The notes under the pieces: generated by a model
Seen by the model: only the letters and a program-made list of their open reading frames with translations
Databases searched by the model: none
Told to the model about the DNA's origin: nothing
In this document: in pieces, positions 54,417-63,700 of the stretch
Layout of the letters: every line of letters begins with the position of its first letter
Numbering within the stretch: position 1 is the first letter of the stretch
From: Dyella sp. AtDHG13
Lineage (GTDB): Bacteria; Pseudomonadota; Gammaproteobacteria; Xanthomonadales; Rhodanobacteraceae
Direction of reading: 5' to 3'
DNA length: 64,000 bases
Assembly: GCF_003201105.1 (NCBI RefSeq)
Contig: NZ_QICJ01000007.1
Span: 62,001-126,000, forward strand
Made by a program: the position numbers and the translations under genes

Positions 54417-54650
54417 GATCACCACGTCAGAAAGCCGGGCCATAAGCCCGATCCATGATTTACCCAAGGATACCGGTAACCGACCTATTTTAGCCGGGAA
54501 ATGCCCTCCCCGCCGGCACCAGATGAACAGGCCCGTAACTGACTCGTATAAACCGGTGTCTCAAAAGGCATTCGGCCGGGTTTGCTTGAGTTTTCTGGCT
54601 TCCCAAAGCGTGACAGAATGGCGAAACATTATTTTCGCCAGTCAGGACTT

Positions 54651-55700
54651 ATGACGACACTGCTAGTTACCGGCGGAGCCGGCTTCATTGGTGCCAATTT
54701 CGTGCTTCAGGCCATTGCCCAGGGTCACAGGGTAGTGAACCTGGACAAGCTCACGTATGCGGGCAACCTGGACACTTTGGCGTCGCTGGAGGGAAACGAG
54801 CGCCACATCTTTGTGCAGGGCGATATTGGCGACCGCGAGCTGGTTTCCAGTCTCCTGAAGACCCACAAGGTGGACGCAGTCGTCAATTTCGCCGCTGAAT
54901 CGCACGTCGACCGCTCGATCGACGGCCCTGCTGCGTTCGTCGAAACTAACGTTGTGGGCACACTGGGGCTGCTGGAAAGCAGCCGAGACTACTGGCGTGG
55001 GCTGGATGCTTCGGCAGGCAGCGCCTTCCGCTTCTTGCACGTATCCACCGATGAGGTCTATGGCTCGCTTGGCCCGGATGGCAGTTTCAAGGAAACCACG
55101 GCCTACGCGCCCAATTCCCCGTATTCGGCCTCCAAGGCCGCGTCGGACCATCTAGTTCGTGCGTTCCATCACACTTACGGCCTGCCCACGCTGACCACCA
55201 ATTGCTCGAACAACTACGGCCCCTATCAGTTCCCTGAAAAACTGATCCCGCTGATCATTCAGAAGGCCTTGGCCGGCGAGGCTCTGCCGGTTTATGGCGA
55301 CGGCCTGAACATCCGCGACTGGCTGTACGTTGGCGATCACTGCACTGCAATTCAGCGCGTCCTTGAGGCCGGTCGCGTCGGCGAAACTTACAACGTGGGT
55401 GGCAACGCTGAGCGCGAAAACCTGACCGTCGTGAGGACCATTTGCGCCCTGCTGGACGAGCGCCATCCGCTGGCGGATGGTCGACGCCGCGAGTCGCTCA
55501 TCACGTTCGTCAAGGACCGCCCCGGTCACGACCGCCGCTACGCCATTGACTCCTCCAAGCTGCAGAACGAGCTCGGCTGGCGCCCCTCGCAAACATTCGA
55601 AACTGGCATCACCCGCACGGTCGATTGGTACCTGCAGAACAAGGCATGGGTTTCCCGCGTACTTGACGGCAGCTATCGCATGGAGCGGCTCGGCGCATGA
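54651..55700 (+). CDS. rfbB: dTDP-glucose 4,6-dehydratase
   Basis: 349 aa from the ATG at 54651, which begins at the NAD-binding motif [13 protein letters not shown]. Second step of dTDP-L-rhamnose synthesis. Seen: STDEVYG with the catalytic Asp-Glu pair and [15 protein letters not shown] with Tyr-x-x-x-Lys. First gene of a tightly packed rfbB-rfbA-rfbC-rfbD operon with 4-bp overlaps. Confidence 0.97.
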   Translation: MTTLLVTGGAGFIGANFVLQAIAQGHRVVNLDKLTYAGNLDTLASLEGNERHIFVQGDIGDRELVSSLLKTHKVDAVVNFAAESHVDRSIDGPAAFVETNVVGTLGLLESSRDYWRGLDASAGSAFRFLHVSTDEVYGSLGPDGSFKETTAYAPNSPYSASKAASDHLVRAFHHTYGLPTLTTNCSNNYGPYQFPEKLIPLIIQKALAGEALPVYGDGLNIRDWLYVGDHCTAIQRVLEAGRVGETYNVGGNAERENLTVVRTICALLDERHPLADGRRRESLITFVKDRPGHDRRYAIDSSKLQNELGWRPSQTFETGITRTVDWYLQNKAWVSRVLDGSYRMERLGA

Positions 55701-56584
55701 GCAATCAAAAGGGCATCATCCTTGCCGGCGGCTCTGGCACGCGGCTGTATCCCATCACGCAGGCGGTGAGCAAACAGCTTCTGCCCGTGTATGACAAGCC
55801 CATGATCTACTACCCGCTTGCCACGCTTATGCTGGCGGGTATCCGCGACGTCCTGGTCATCAATACCCCGCATGAACAGGCGCTGTTCCAGCGCCTACTG
55901 GGTGATGGCAGCCAGTGGGGCATCAATATCACGTATGCGGTGCAACCTTCGCCGGATGGTCTCGCGCAAGCCTTCATCATTGGCCGCGAGTTTGTCGGGA
56001 ACAACCCGAGTTGCCTTGTGCTGGGCGACAACATCTTCTATGGCGTAGGCCTTACTGAGCGCATGAAGCGCGCCTCAATGCGCGAGCGCGGCGCTACGGT
56101 GTTCGGTTACTGGGTCAAGGATCCGGAGCGCTACGGCGTGGCCGAATTCGACGTTGCAGGCAAGGTCGTCGGTCTTGAGGAAAAACCGACCGAGCCGAAG
56201 TCCAACTATGCGGTGACCGGCCTGTATTTCTATGATCATCGCGCACCCGATTTCGCGGCCGAACTGAAGCCTTCGCCACGCGGTGAGCTGGAAATCACGG
56301 ATCTCAATCGTTGCTACCTCGACGACGAATCGCTGCATCTCGAGCAACTCGGTCGCGGCTATGCGTGGCTGGACACCGGCACCCACGAATCGCTAATGGA
56401 AGCAGGCGAGTACATCCAGACCATCGAAAATCGCCAGGGCTTGAAGGTCTGCTGTCCCGAAGAGATCGCCTACGTCAACAAATGGATTGACGCCGAGCAA
56501 CTGCTTCGCCTCGCCGCTCCGCTATCCAAGACGGGCTACGGCCAGTACCTCCAGAATCTGATCAAACAAGGCTACGTTGGATGA
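55697..56584 (+). CDS. rfbA: Glucose-1-phosphate thymidylyltransferase
   Basis: 295 aa. Makes dTDP-glucose from dTTP and glucose-1-phosphate. Seen: nucleotide-binding [27 protein letters not shown] with metal-binding Asp, [13 protein letters not shown] and [13 protein letters not shown]. Length matches RmlA. Overlaps rfbB by 4 bp (ATGA). Confidence 0.97.
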   Translation: MSNQKGIILAGGSGTRLYPITQAVSKQLLPVYDKPMIYYPLATLMLAGIRDVLVINTPHEQALFQRLLGDGSQWGINITYAVQPSPDGLAQAFIIGREFVGNNPSCLVLGDNIFYGVGLTERMKRASMRERGATVFGYWVKDPERYGVAEFDVAGKVVGLEEKPTEPKSNYAVTGLYFYDHRAPDFAAELKPSPRGELEITDLNRCYLDDESLHLEQLGRGYAWLDTGTHESLMEAGEYIQTIENRQGLKVCCPEEIAYVNKWIDAEQLLRLAAPLSKTGYGQYLQNLIKQGYVG

Positions 56585-57138
56585 AGTTCATCGAAACCTC
56601 CCTGCCCGGCTGTGTCGTCATCGAACCGCAGGTGTTCGGCGATTCGCGCGGTTTTTTCTACGAGAGTTACAACGAAGCCAAGTATCGCGAGGCGGGCATC
56701 GATCGGAAGTTCGTGCAATCGAACGTCTCGCGTTCGGCGCGTGGCGTGTTGCGCGGGCTGCATTACCAATGGCCGCATCCGCAAGGAAAACTGGTCAGCG
56801 TGCTGGAGGGCGAGGTCTATGACGTGGCCGTGGACATCCGCCGCGGCTCGCCGACGTTCGGCCAGTGGACGGGCGTGATGCTCACCGCTGAGAACCATCG
56901 CCACTTCTGGATACCGGAGGGTTTTGCGCACGGTTTTTGCGTGGTTTCAGAATTCGCGACGTTCTCTTACCAGTGCACCGATCTCTACCATGCCCCGGCG
57001 GATGGTGGCATCCGTTGGAACGACCCGGCCATCGGCATTGACTGGCCGATCAGCAACCCGCTGTTGTCGGACAAGGACAGCAAGGCCCCCCTGCTTGCCG
57101 ATGTGACGCCGGAGCGTCTACCGGAGTATCGCGTTTGA
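56581..57138 (+). CDS. rfbC: dTDP-4-dehydrorhamnose 3,5-epimerase
   Basis: 185 aa. Seen: cupin fold with [12 protein letters not shown] (catalytic His), [18 protein letters not shown] and [12 protein letters not shown], all RmlC signatures. Overlaps rfbA by 4 bp, and its stop overlaps the TTG start of rfbD. Confidence 0.97.
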   Translation: MKFIETSLPGCVVIEPQVFGDSRGFFYESYNEAKYREAGIDRKFVQSNVSRSARGVLRGLHYQWPHPQGKLVSVLEGEVYDVAVDIRRGSPTFGQWTGVMLTAENHRHFWIPEGFAHGFCVVSEFATFSYQCTDLYHAPADGGIRWNDPAIGIDWPISNPLLSDKDSKAPLLADVTPERLPEYRV

Positions 57139-58070
57139 AGATCCTGCTGTTAGGTGCCAATGGCCAGCTTGGGCAGACCTTCCTGAAGGAAGGCTCCCTC
57201 GCCACGCTTGGAGACGTCGTGCCGGCCACCCGCGACGGATCGGTCGCCGGCGGCACACCTGGCGTCGCGGGCGACCTGTCTTCGCCCGAGGGACTGGTCG
57301 CCCTCCTCGATCAAGTCCAGCCGGACGTGATCGTCAATGCGGCCGCCTATACGGCCGTGGACCGCGCAGAGCAGGAAGAGGCGCTTGCCACGCGGATCAA
57401 TGGCGCCGCCGTGGGAGCCATTGGGCAATGGGCGGCCGCCCATGGCGCCTTGGTACTACATTACTCCACGGATTATGTCTTTGATGGCCAGAGCGCGCAG
57501 GCCTACGCCGTCGACGCCGCCACGGCGCCTCTGGGGGCTTACGGCCGCAGCAAGCTGGCCGGCGAGCAGGCGCTGGCAGCGAGCGGTGCGCACCACATGA
57601 CCTTCCGCACCGCATGGGTCTACGCGGCGCATGGGCAGAATTTCATGCGCACCATGCTCAGGCTTGGGGCGGAGAGAGATGAGCTGCGCGTCGTCGCCGA
57701 CCAGCACGGGGCGCCGACCTCCACGCTTCTCATCGTGCGCGGCTCGCTCGCGGCGCTACGGGCGTGGATCAAGGCATCGGCCGATGAACGCGGCGCATTG
57801 GAAGGCACCTATCACCTCGTGGCCAGCGGCTCCACCACGTGGCATGGGTTTGCCACGGCGATCTTCGAAGAAGCTTTCCATCGCGGCTTGATCGCAAAGA
57901 AGCCCACGGTTGCCGCGATCGGCACCGCGGATTTCCCGACACCGGCAAAGCGGCCGGCTTATTCCGTGCTCGACAGCTCGTCTTTTGAAAAGCGGTTCGC
58001 GTTTGCCTTGCCCGATTGGCAACAAGGCCTGCACGAAGTGATGGCCGAACTATCTACCCAGGCTCGCTGA
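57135..58070 (+). CDS. rfbD: dTDP-4-dehydrorhamnose reductase
   Basis: 311 aa with a TTG start at 57135 that shares bases with the rfbC stop; no other start precedes the NADPH motif LLGANGQLGQTF. Final step giving dTDP-L-rhamnose. Seen: YSTDYVFDG, the catalytic Y-x-x-x-K in YGRSKLAGEQ, and FRTAWVYAAHGQNFM. The TTG start may lower its expression relative to rfbC. Confidence 0.96.
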   Translation: MKILLLGANGQLGQTFLKEGSLATLGDVVPATRDGSVAGGTPGVAGDLSSPEGLVALLDQVQPDVIVNAAAYTAVDRAEQEEALATRINGAAVGAIGQWAAAHGALVLHYSTDYVFDGQSAQAYAVDAATAPLGAYGRSKLAGEQALAASGAHHMTFRTAWVYAAHGQNFMRTMLRLGAERDELRVVADQHGAPTSTLLIVRGSLAALRAWIKASADERGALEGTYHLVASGSTTWHGFATAIFEEAFHRGLIAKKPTVAAIGTADFPTPAKRPAYSVLDSSSFEKRFAFALPDWQQGLHEVMAELSTQAR

Positions 58071-58077
58071 ACTGACC

Positions 58078-59490
58078 ATGCTCATTCCGCTCATCCTCAG
58101 TGGTGGCTCAGGCACGCGGCTATGGCCCGTGTCCAGGCGCAATCTGCCCAAGCAATTCCTGTCGTTGACGGGCCAGGGCACGCTGTTCCAGCAGACGATC
58201 GCCCGTACGCGCTTGCTGCCGGACATCGGCTCGCCCATCGTGGTGGCCAGCGAGGACCATCGCTTCCTGGCTGCCGAGCAGTTGCTCGAATCTGGCGTAG
58301 AGAACGCGACCATCGTACTCGAGCCCATGGGCCGCAATACGGCACCGGCGATTGCGCTGGGCGCGCTCAAGGCCATCGAGCGCGATGCCGAGGCGCTGCT
58401 GCTGGTGCTTCCTGCGGATCACCTGATCGGTGATGCTGAGAGCTTCATCCAGGCCGTCAAGCTGGCACTGCCGGCCGCGGAGGCGGGATGGCTGGCCACC
58501 TTCGGCATTCGCCCGGACCGCCCCGAGACAGGCTTTGGCTATATCCGGCGCGCCGAATCCATCGGCGATGGTGCATTCCGCGTTGCCCAGTTCGTGGAAA
58601 AGCCGGCGCTGGCCACCGCCGAGTCGTATGTGGCCGATGGTGGCTATGACTGGAACTCGGGCATGTTCCTGTTCAAGGCCTCACGCTACCTGGAAGAACT
58701 CGGCCAACACGCGCCCGAAATGCTCGATGCCGTGCGCAAGGCGCATGCCTCCGCCAAAGTGGACCTAGATTTCGTCCGCATCGACGCCGAGCTGTTTTCC
58801 AAGGTGCCTGACAACTCCATCGACTACGCCGTCATGGAGAAGACGCAGCGCGCTGCCGTCATTCCGGTGAAGTGCGACTGGAGCGATATCGGCTCGTGGT
58901 CGGCACTTTGGCTCGCGGGCGTGCGCGACGCGCAGGGCAATCTGCGCGAAGGCGACACCATCACGGTCGACACGACCAATTCGTTGCTGCGCTCGCATGA
59001 CCGCCACCTGCTCGCCACGGTGGGCGTCGACGACCTGATCGTGGTCACCACACCCGATGCCACGCTGGTCGCGCATCGGGATGCCGCACAGGACGTCAAG
59101 CGCGTTGTCGACGAGTTGAAGGCGGCGGGCCGCACCGAGCACTCGCTGCACCGTGTGGTGCGCCGTCCGTGGGGCAGCTATGACTCGCTGGAATCGGCCG
59201 AGCGCTTCCAGGTCAAGCGCATCATCGTAAAACCTGGTGCAGCGCTGAGCCTGCAGAAGCATCATCACCGTGCGGAACACTGGATCGTGGTGTCGGGCAC
59301 CGCGGAGGTCACCTGCGACGACCGTACGTTCCTCCTCGGTGAAAACCAGAGTACCTATATTCCGCTGGGCAGCGTTCATCGCCTGCGCAATCCGGGCAAG
59401 GTGCCGCTCGAGATCATCGAGGTGCAGTCGGGCAGCTATCTGGGGGAAGACGACATCGTCCGGCTGGAAGACGTCTACGGACGCTCCTGA
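58078..59490 (+). CDS. manC: Mannose-1-phosphate guanylyltransferase / mannose-6-phosphate isomerase
   Basis: 470 aa. Bifunctional type II enzyme (AlgA, XanB). Seen: pyrophosphorylase motif GGSGTRLWPVSRRNLPKQF and FVEKP in the first about 290 residues; RRPWGSYDSLE and the cupin HHHRAEHWIVVSGTAEV near the C-terminus for isomerase activity. Supplies GDP-mannose for the O-antigen or exopolysaccharide. 7 bp after rfbD, so in the same operon, which ends at a strong terminator. Confidence 0.96.
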   Translation: MLIPLILSGGSGTRLWPVSRRNLPKQFLSLTGQGTLFQQTIARTRLLPDIGSPIVVASEDHRFLAAEQLLESGVENATIVLEPMGRNTAPAIALGALKAIERDAEALLLVLPADHLIGDAESFIQAVKLALPAAEAGWLATFGIRPDRPETGFGYIRRAESIGDGAFRVAQFVEKPALATAESYVADGGYDWNSGMFLFKASRYLEELGQHAPEMLDAVRKAHASAKVDLDFVRIDAELFSKVPDNSIDYAVMEKTQRAAVIPVKCDWSDIGSWSALWLAGVRDAQGNLREGDTITVDTTNSLLRSHDRHLLATVGVDDLIVVTTPDATLVAHRDAAQDVKRVVDELKAAGRTEHSLHRVVRRPWGSYDSLESAERFQVKRIIVKPGAALSLQKHHHRAEHWIVVSGTAEVTCDDRTFLLGENQSTYIPLGSVHRLRNPGKVPLEIIEVQSGSYLGEDDIVRLEDVYGRS

Positions 59491-59510
59491 CGGTTCCGCC
59501 TCCGCAAAGA

Positions 59511-59541
59511 AAAAAAGCCGCGCATCGCGCGGCTTTTTTTG
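59511..59541. terminator. Bidirectional intrinsic terminator
   Basis: An 8-bp stem AGCCGCGC / GCGCGGCT (59516-59535) with an A-tract on the left and seven T on the right. It lies between the convergent manC and glmS genes. Confidence 0.95.
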
Positions 59542-59555
59542 CATCCGACAACGAA

Positions 59556-61385
59556 TTATTCCACCGTCACCGACTTCGCCAGGTTACGCGGCTGGTCGAC
59601 GTCGGTGCCGCGCAGCACGGCCACGTGGTAGGCGAGCAATTGCAGCGGTACGGTGAATACGGCCGGTGCGATGAAGTCGCCGCCGCCGTTGATGCGCAGG
59701 GTGACGCCCTTCGCGCCGTTGCCTTCCAGGCTGGCTTCGCCGTCGGCAAACACGAGCAGCTCGCCACCTCTCGCACGGACTTCCTGCAGGTTGGACTTGA
59801 GTTTGTCGAGCAGCGGGCCGTTGGGGGCCACGGCGATGACCGGCATGTTCTCGTCCACCAACGCCAGCGGGCCGTGCTTGAGCTCGCCGGCAGGATAAGC
59901 CTCGGCGTGGATGTACGAGATTTCCTTGAGCTTGAGCGACCCTTCCAGCGCCACCGGATACTGTGCGCCGCGGCCTAGGAACAGAGCGTGCTGGCGATGG
60001 ATCAGATGGGCGGCCAGGTCGACCACTTGCGGTTCCAGCTTGAGGGCATCCTCGATGGCGCGCGGCAGGTGCTGCAGTTGGTTGCAAAGGTCGATGTATC
60101 GCGCGCTGTCCAGCCCGCGATGCTGGGCCAGATGCAGGGCGAGCAGGGCCAGCGCGGCGAGCTGGGTGGTGAAGGCCTTGGTGGAGGCTACGCCGATTTC
60201 CGGGCCCGCACGCGTCATCAGCTTGAGGTCCGCCTCGCGAACCACGGAGGACTCCGGCACGTTGCAGATCGCCAGCGTACCGAGATACCCGCGACGGCGT
60301 GATTCGCGCATCGCTGCCAGCGTGTCGGCGGTTTCACCCGACTGGGAAATGGCGACGAACAACGTGCCGTCCGGCACCACGGCCTCGCGGTAGCGATACT
60401 CGCTGGCCACTTCCACGTTCACCGGCAGGCGTGCGTACTCTTCGATCCAGTACTTCGCCACCAGGCCCGCGTGGTAGCTGGTGCCGCAGGCGATGATGTG
60501 CAGGCCGCGCACCTTGTCGAGCAGGTCGTTACCGTCCACGCCGAAGATGTTCGGCAGCACGCCGTGCGGACCGATGCGTGCTTCGAGCGTCGCGGCCACG
60601 GCGTTGGGCTGTTCGAAGATTTCCTTCTGCATGTAGTGGCGAAATTCGCCACGCTCCACCGCATCGGCGGAAAGCTCGCTTTCATGCATGGCGCGCTGGA
60701 CGCGCTGGCCGTCGAGGTTGAAGATCTCGACGCGATCGCGCGTGATCTCGGCCACGTCGTCTTCGTCGAGATAGATGATCTTGTTGGTCACGCGGATCAG
60801 CGCCTGCGCATCGGAGCCCAGGAAGTGCTCGCCGATGCCCACGCCCACCAGCAGCGGCGCGCCATGACGGGCGCCGATCACGCGGCCGGGTTCCTTGCTG
60901 CTGATCACGGCGATGGCATAGGCGCCTTCGAGCTCGCGCACGGTGGCCAGCACGGCCTCACGCAGGCTCATGCCGGATTCGACGTGTTCGTTGACCAGGG
61001 CGGCCATCACTTCGGTATCCGTCTCCGAGGTGAAGACGTGGCCACGCTTCTGCAGGTCGGCCCGCAGGCTGGCGTAGTTCTCGATGATGCCGTTGTGCAC
61101 CAGGGCCACGCTGCCGGCCATGTGCGGATGCGCGTTGGCCTCGTTCGGCACGCCATGCGTGGCCCAGCGGGTGTGCGCAATGCCGGTGCCACCGGGGAAC
61201 GGCTGGGCCAGGTACAGGCCCTCCATCTCCCGGACCTTGCCCTTCGCGCGCACGCGGTGGATCTCGCCGCTGTCGAGAACGGCCAGGCCCGCCGAGTCGT
61301 ACCCGCGGTATTCCAGGGCCTTCAGGCCGGCGATGAGCAAGGGGGCCACGTCACGCTGGGCGGCGGCGGCAACGATTCCACACAT
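59556..61385 (-). CDS. glmS: Glutamine-fructose-6-phosphate aminotransferase (isomerizing)
   Basis: 609 aa, AAGGAG 9 bp before the ATG. Makes glucosamine-6-phosphate, the entry to UDP-GlcNAc, peptidoglycan and LPS. Seen: N-terminal nucleophile Cys2 in MCGIVAAAA, HTRWATHG in the glutaminase domain, two SIS domains (SQSGETADTLAA) and the C-terminal KSVTVE that closes the sugar site. Length is exactly that of E. coli GlmS. No glmS ribozyme is expected in this group and none is evident. Confidence 0.98.
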   Translation of the reverse strand: MCGIVAAAAQRDVAPLLIAGLKALEYRGYDSAGLAVLDSGEIHRVRAKGKVREMEGLYLAQPFPGGTGIAHTRWATHGVPNEANAHPHMAGSVALVHNGIIENYASLRADLQKRGHVFTSETDTEVMAALVNEHVESGMSLREAVLATVRELEGAYAIAVISSKEPGRVIGARHGAPLLVGVGIGEHFLGSDAQALIRVTNKIIYLDEDDVAEITRDRVEIFNLDGQRVQRAMHESELSADAVERGEFRHYMQKEIFEQPNAVAATLEARIGPHGVLPNIFGVDGNDLLDKVRGLHIIACGTSYHAGLVAKYWIEEYARLPVNVEVASEYRYREAVVPDGTLFVAISQSGETADTLAAMRESRRRGYLGTLAICNVPESSVVREADLKLMTRAGPEIGVASTKAFTTQLAALALLALHLAQHRGLDSARYIDLCNQLQHLPRAIEDALKLEPQVVDLAAHLIHRQHALFLGRGAQYPVALEGSLKLKEISYIHAEAYPAGELKHGPLALVDENMPVIAVAPNGPLLDKLKSNLQEVRARGGELLVFADGEASLEGNGAKGVTLRINGGGDFIAPAVFTVPLQLLAYHVAVLRGTDVDQPRNLAKSVTVE

Positions 61386-61532
61386 GGGTTGTTACTCCTT
61401 GAAACGGGCGCGGCGCACACACGGTCGCGGGATCGCGACTTTGTCGACAACCGATTTCAACAAACTTTCACGACCGTGGATCGGAAGGCCCGATGTTCCA
61501 CTGTCCATGCTGAACGCCCCATCGACCGGGCT

Positions 61533-62903
61533 TCAATGCACCTTGCGGCGTAGATAGTTCAGCAGATCGATCCGGGTGATCAGGCCCAGGAACTGCTCGC
61601 CGTCGACCACGATGGCCACGTGCCCGCGATCGAACACGGGCAACAGGGATTCGATGGGCGAACGTACGTCCAGCATCTGCAGGTTGGTGATCATGGCGGT
61701 GGACACGGCGTCGCGGAACTTGGATTCGTCCGCGTGCACGTGCATCAGCACGTCCGATTCGTCGAGGATGCCGACCAGGCGGCTGCCGTCCATCACCGGC
61801 AACTGCGAGACGTCGTACAGCTTCATGCGCGTGTACGCCGTCATAAGCAGCTCGTTGGGGCCCACCACCACGGTGTCGCGCTGGGCGAACGGGCGCAGCA
61901 GCAGGTCACGCAGGTCGCCGTGCTGTTCGCGCTCGATGAAGCCGTTGTCGAGCATCCAGTAGTCGTTGTACATCTTCGACAGGTACTTGTTGCCCGTGTC
62001 GCACACCAGCGTCACCACGCGCTTGGGCGCGGTCTGCTCACGGCAATAGCGAAGCGCGGCGGCCAGCAGCGTGCCGGTGGACGAACCACCCAGGATGCCT
62101 TCCTTCGCCAGCAGCTCACGCGCGGCCAGGAAGCTCTCCTTGTCGGGAATCGCGTAGGCCTTCTTCACCCGCGTGAAGTCGCTGATGGTGGGCAGGAAAT
62201 CCTCACCGATGCCCTCGACCATCCAGCTGCCGGATTTGGTCGAGAGTGTGCCTTCATTGATGTACTGGGCAAGAATGGAGCCGACCGGGTCGGCCAGTAC
62301 GAACTCGGTGTTCGGCGAGTGTTCGGCAAAGAACTTCGACAGGCCGCTCAGCGTGCCCGACGAGCCGCAGCCCACCACGATGGCGTCGACCTTGCCGTCG
62401 AGCTGCTCGAGGATTTCCGGGCCCGTGCTGGCGATATGCGCGGCCGGGTTGTCCGGGTTGCCGAACTGGTTGATGAAATAGGCCCCCGGCGTTTCGCGCG
62501 CGATGCGCTCGGCCATGTCCTGGTAGTACTCCGGATGGCCCTTGGCCACGTCCGAGCGGGTGAGCACCACTTCGGCGCCCATGGCCTTGAGGTTGAAGAT
62601 CTTCTCGCGGCTCATCTTGTCCGGCACCACCAGGATCAGGCGGTAGCCCTTCTGCTGCGCCACCAGGGCCAGGCCCAGACCGGTGTTGCCCGCGGTGCCT
62701 TCCACCAGCGTGTCGCCCGAGCGGATCTTGCCGGCCTTTTCGGCCCCTTCGATCATCGACAGGCCGATGCGGTCCTTCACGGAGCCGCCCGGGTTGGCGC
62801 TTTCCAGCTTCAGGAAGAGTTCGCACGGTCCAACGTCCAGGCGCTGCGCGCGTACCATCGGGGTACGTCCGATCAGTTCGAGGACACTCTGGTGGACCGA
62901 CAT
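61533..62903 (-). CDS. Cystathionine beta-synthase (PLP + CBS pair)
   Basis: 456 aa with AGGAGTTCCC before the ATG. Condenses homocysteine and serine to cystathionine. Seen: PLP lysine K43 in ESANPGGSVKDRIGLS, GTAGNTGLGLA and GCGSSGTLSG phosphate-binding loops, and a C-terminal CBS-domain pair (about 335-456) as in human CBS, where SAM activates through this region. Length is larger than CysK (about 320), which excludes plain cysteine synthase. It is divergent in neither direction; glmS follows about 150 bp downstream. Confidence 0.93.
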   Translation of the reverse strand: MSVHQSVLELIGRTPMVRAQRLDVGPCELFLKLESANPGGSVKDRIGLSMIEGAEKAGKIRSGDTLVEGTAGNTGLGLALVAQQKGYRLILVVPDKMSREKIFNLKAMGAEVVLTRSDVAKGHPEYYQDMAERIARETPGAYFINQFGNPDNPAAHIASTGPEILEQLDGKVDAIVVGCGSSGTLSGLSKFFAEHSPNTEFVLADPVGSILAQYINEGTLSTKSGSWMVEGIGEDFLPTISDFTRVKKAYAIPDKESFLAARELLAKEGILGGSSTGTLLAAALRYCREQTAPKRVVTLVCDTGNKYLSKMYNDYWMLDNGFIEREQHGDLRDLLLRPFAQRDTVVVGPNELLMTAYTRMKLYDVSQLPVMDGSRLVGILDESDVLMHVHADESKFRDAVSTAMITNLQMLDVRSPIESLLPVFDRGHVAIVVDGEQFLGLITRIDLLNYLRRKVH

Positions 62904-63063
62904 GGGAACTCCTGGCTGTAGGTGGATCCGGCGCGCCTGGCGGCGACCGTCAGGAGGGCGATGATACCCGAGCCACCGGGTGCCCTTTCGCGGAGTCCAT
63001 GAACGACACGGCCCCGGAAGCCGTAAGGCGCCGGGGCCGCGTTCATGCGAAAACGTCGCAGAT

Positions 63064-63291
63064 TCAGTTGATGCGGTGCGCTCGGGTATCCCACATGCGC
63101 TGGAGTCGCTCCTTGGCGTGGAGCTTTTCCTTCTTCATGCCCGACAACGTCATGTCGTCGATGGGAAGCACGCCGATCTCGGCGTCATGCACCTTGCTGT
63201 CGAGCTCCTGATGGTGCTGGTAGAGCCGACGAAACTCGGCGTCGGCCTTCATCAAAGCTTCGACATCATCACGCTGCTGGTTTTCAAACAT
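63064..63291 (-). CDS. YdcH-family (DUF465) small protein
   Basis: 75 aa with GGAGG 7 bp before the ATG. Seen: helical hairpin with EFRRLYQHHQELDSKVHDAE and LSGMKKEKLHAKERLQRM, typical of YdcH. Function unknown in the family. A long, A/T-richer region of about 400 bp lies upstream. Confidence 0.9.
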   Translation of the reverse strand: MFENQQRDDVEALMKADAEFRRLYQHHQELDSKVHDAEIGVLPIDDMTLSGMKKEKLHAKERLQRMWDTRAHRIN

Positions 63292-63700
63292 GATCGAACC
63301 TCCTCTGGAGAGAACGGCAGGTGCCTGGAGGGCCCTGCTGACGTTGAATCAGGCGCGCACACCCCCGATCCATGCCGCTTGGACGGGCCATGGAGAACGG
63401 TTGGAGAAGAAGGATGGGCGCATGATTCAGGTCGGTGACCCAAGGCGCGACGATGCCCCCTGGGAACTTGACCCTACTCCCGGTTCCGGGGTCATGCAAG
63501 CGTCATAGTGGCCTTCACGCTCGGCGGAACTTTCTGAAAAAAGATTGTCAAAACAGTCTTTTGCGCGACGTCAACATCGGCGTCGCGAAATTTGAACGGT
63601 AACGGCAACCCGGACGCATCGTCTCGTCCCGTACCAGACAAACGAAAAGGCCGGCGGTGGCGCCGCCGGCCTTTGTTCCTATCGCAAACCGGGGCAGGAG
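63292..63700. other. Intergenic region upstream of the ydcH-family gene
   Basis: 409 bp without a credible gene. It holds the terminator of the edge gene (63646-63674), an inverted repeat CGCGACG / CGTCGCG (63564-63587), and A/T-rich tracts around 63530-63560 (minus-strand TTGACA at about 63553) that may be a promoter for the ydcH-family gene, although no good -10 is seen at the right distance. Confidence 0.5.
63646..63674 (-). terminator. Intrinsic terminator of the edge gene
   Basis: Stem AAAGGCCGGCGG / CCGCCGGCCTTT with a 5-base loop; on the minus strand the stem runs into TTTTCG. It lies 26 bp beyond the stop of the gene at 63701. Confidence 0.85.

Noticed and set aside
54417-54650. MetJ boxes upstream of metB
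   Set aside because: Only a five-base ACGTC core was seen (around 54424), without a tandem second box.
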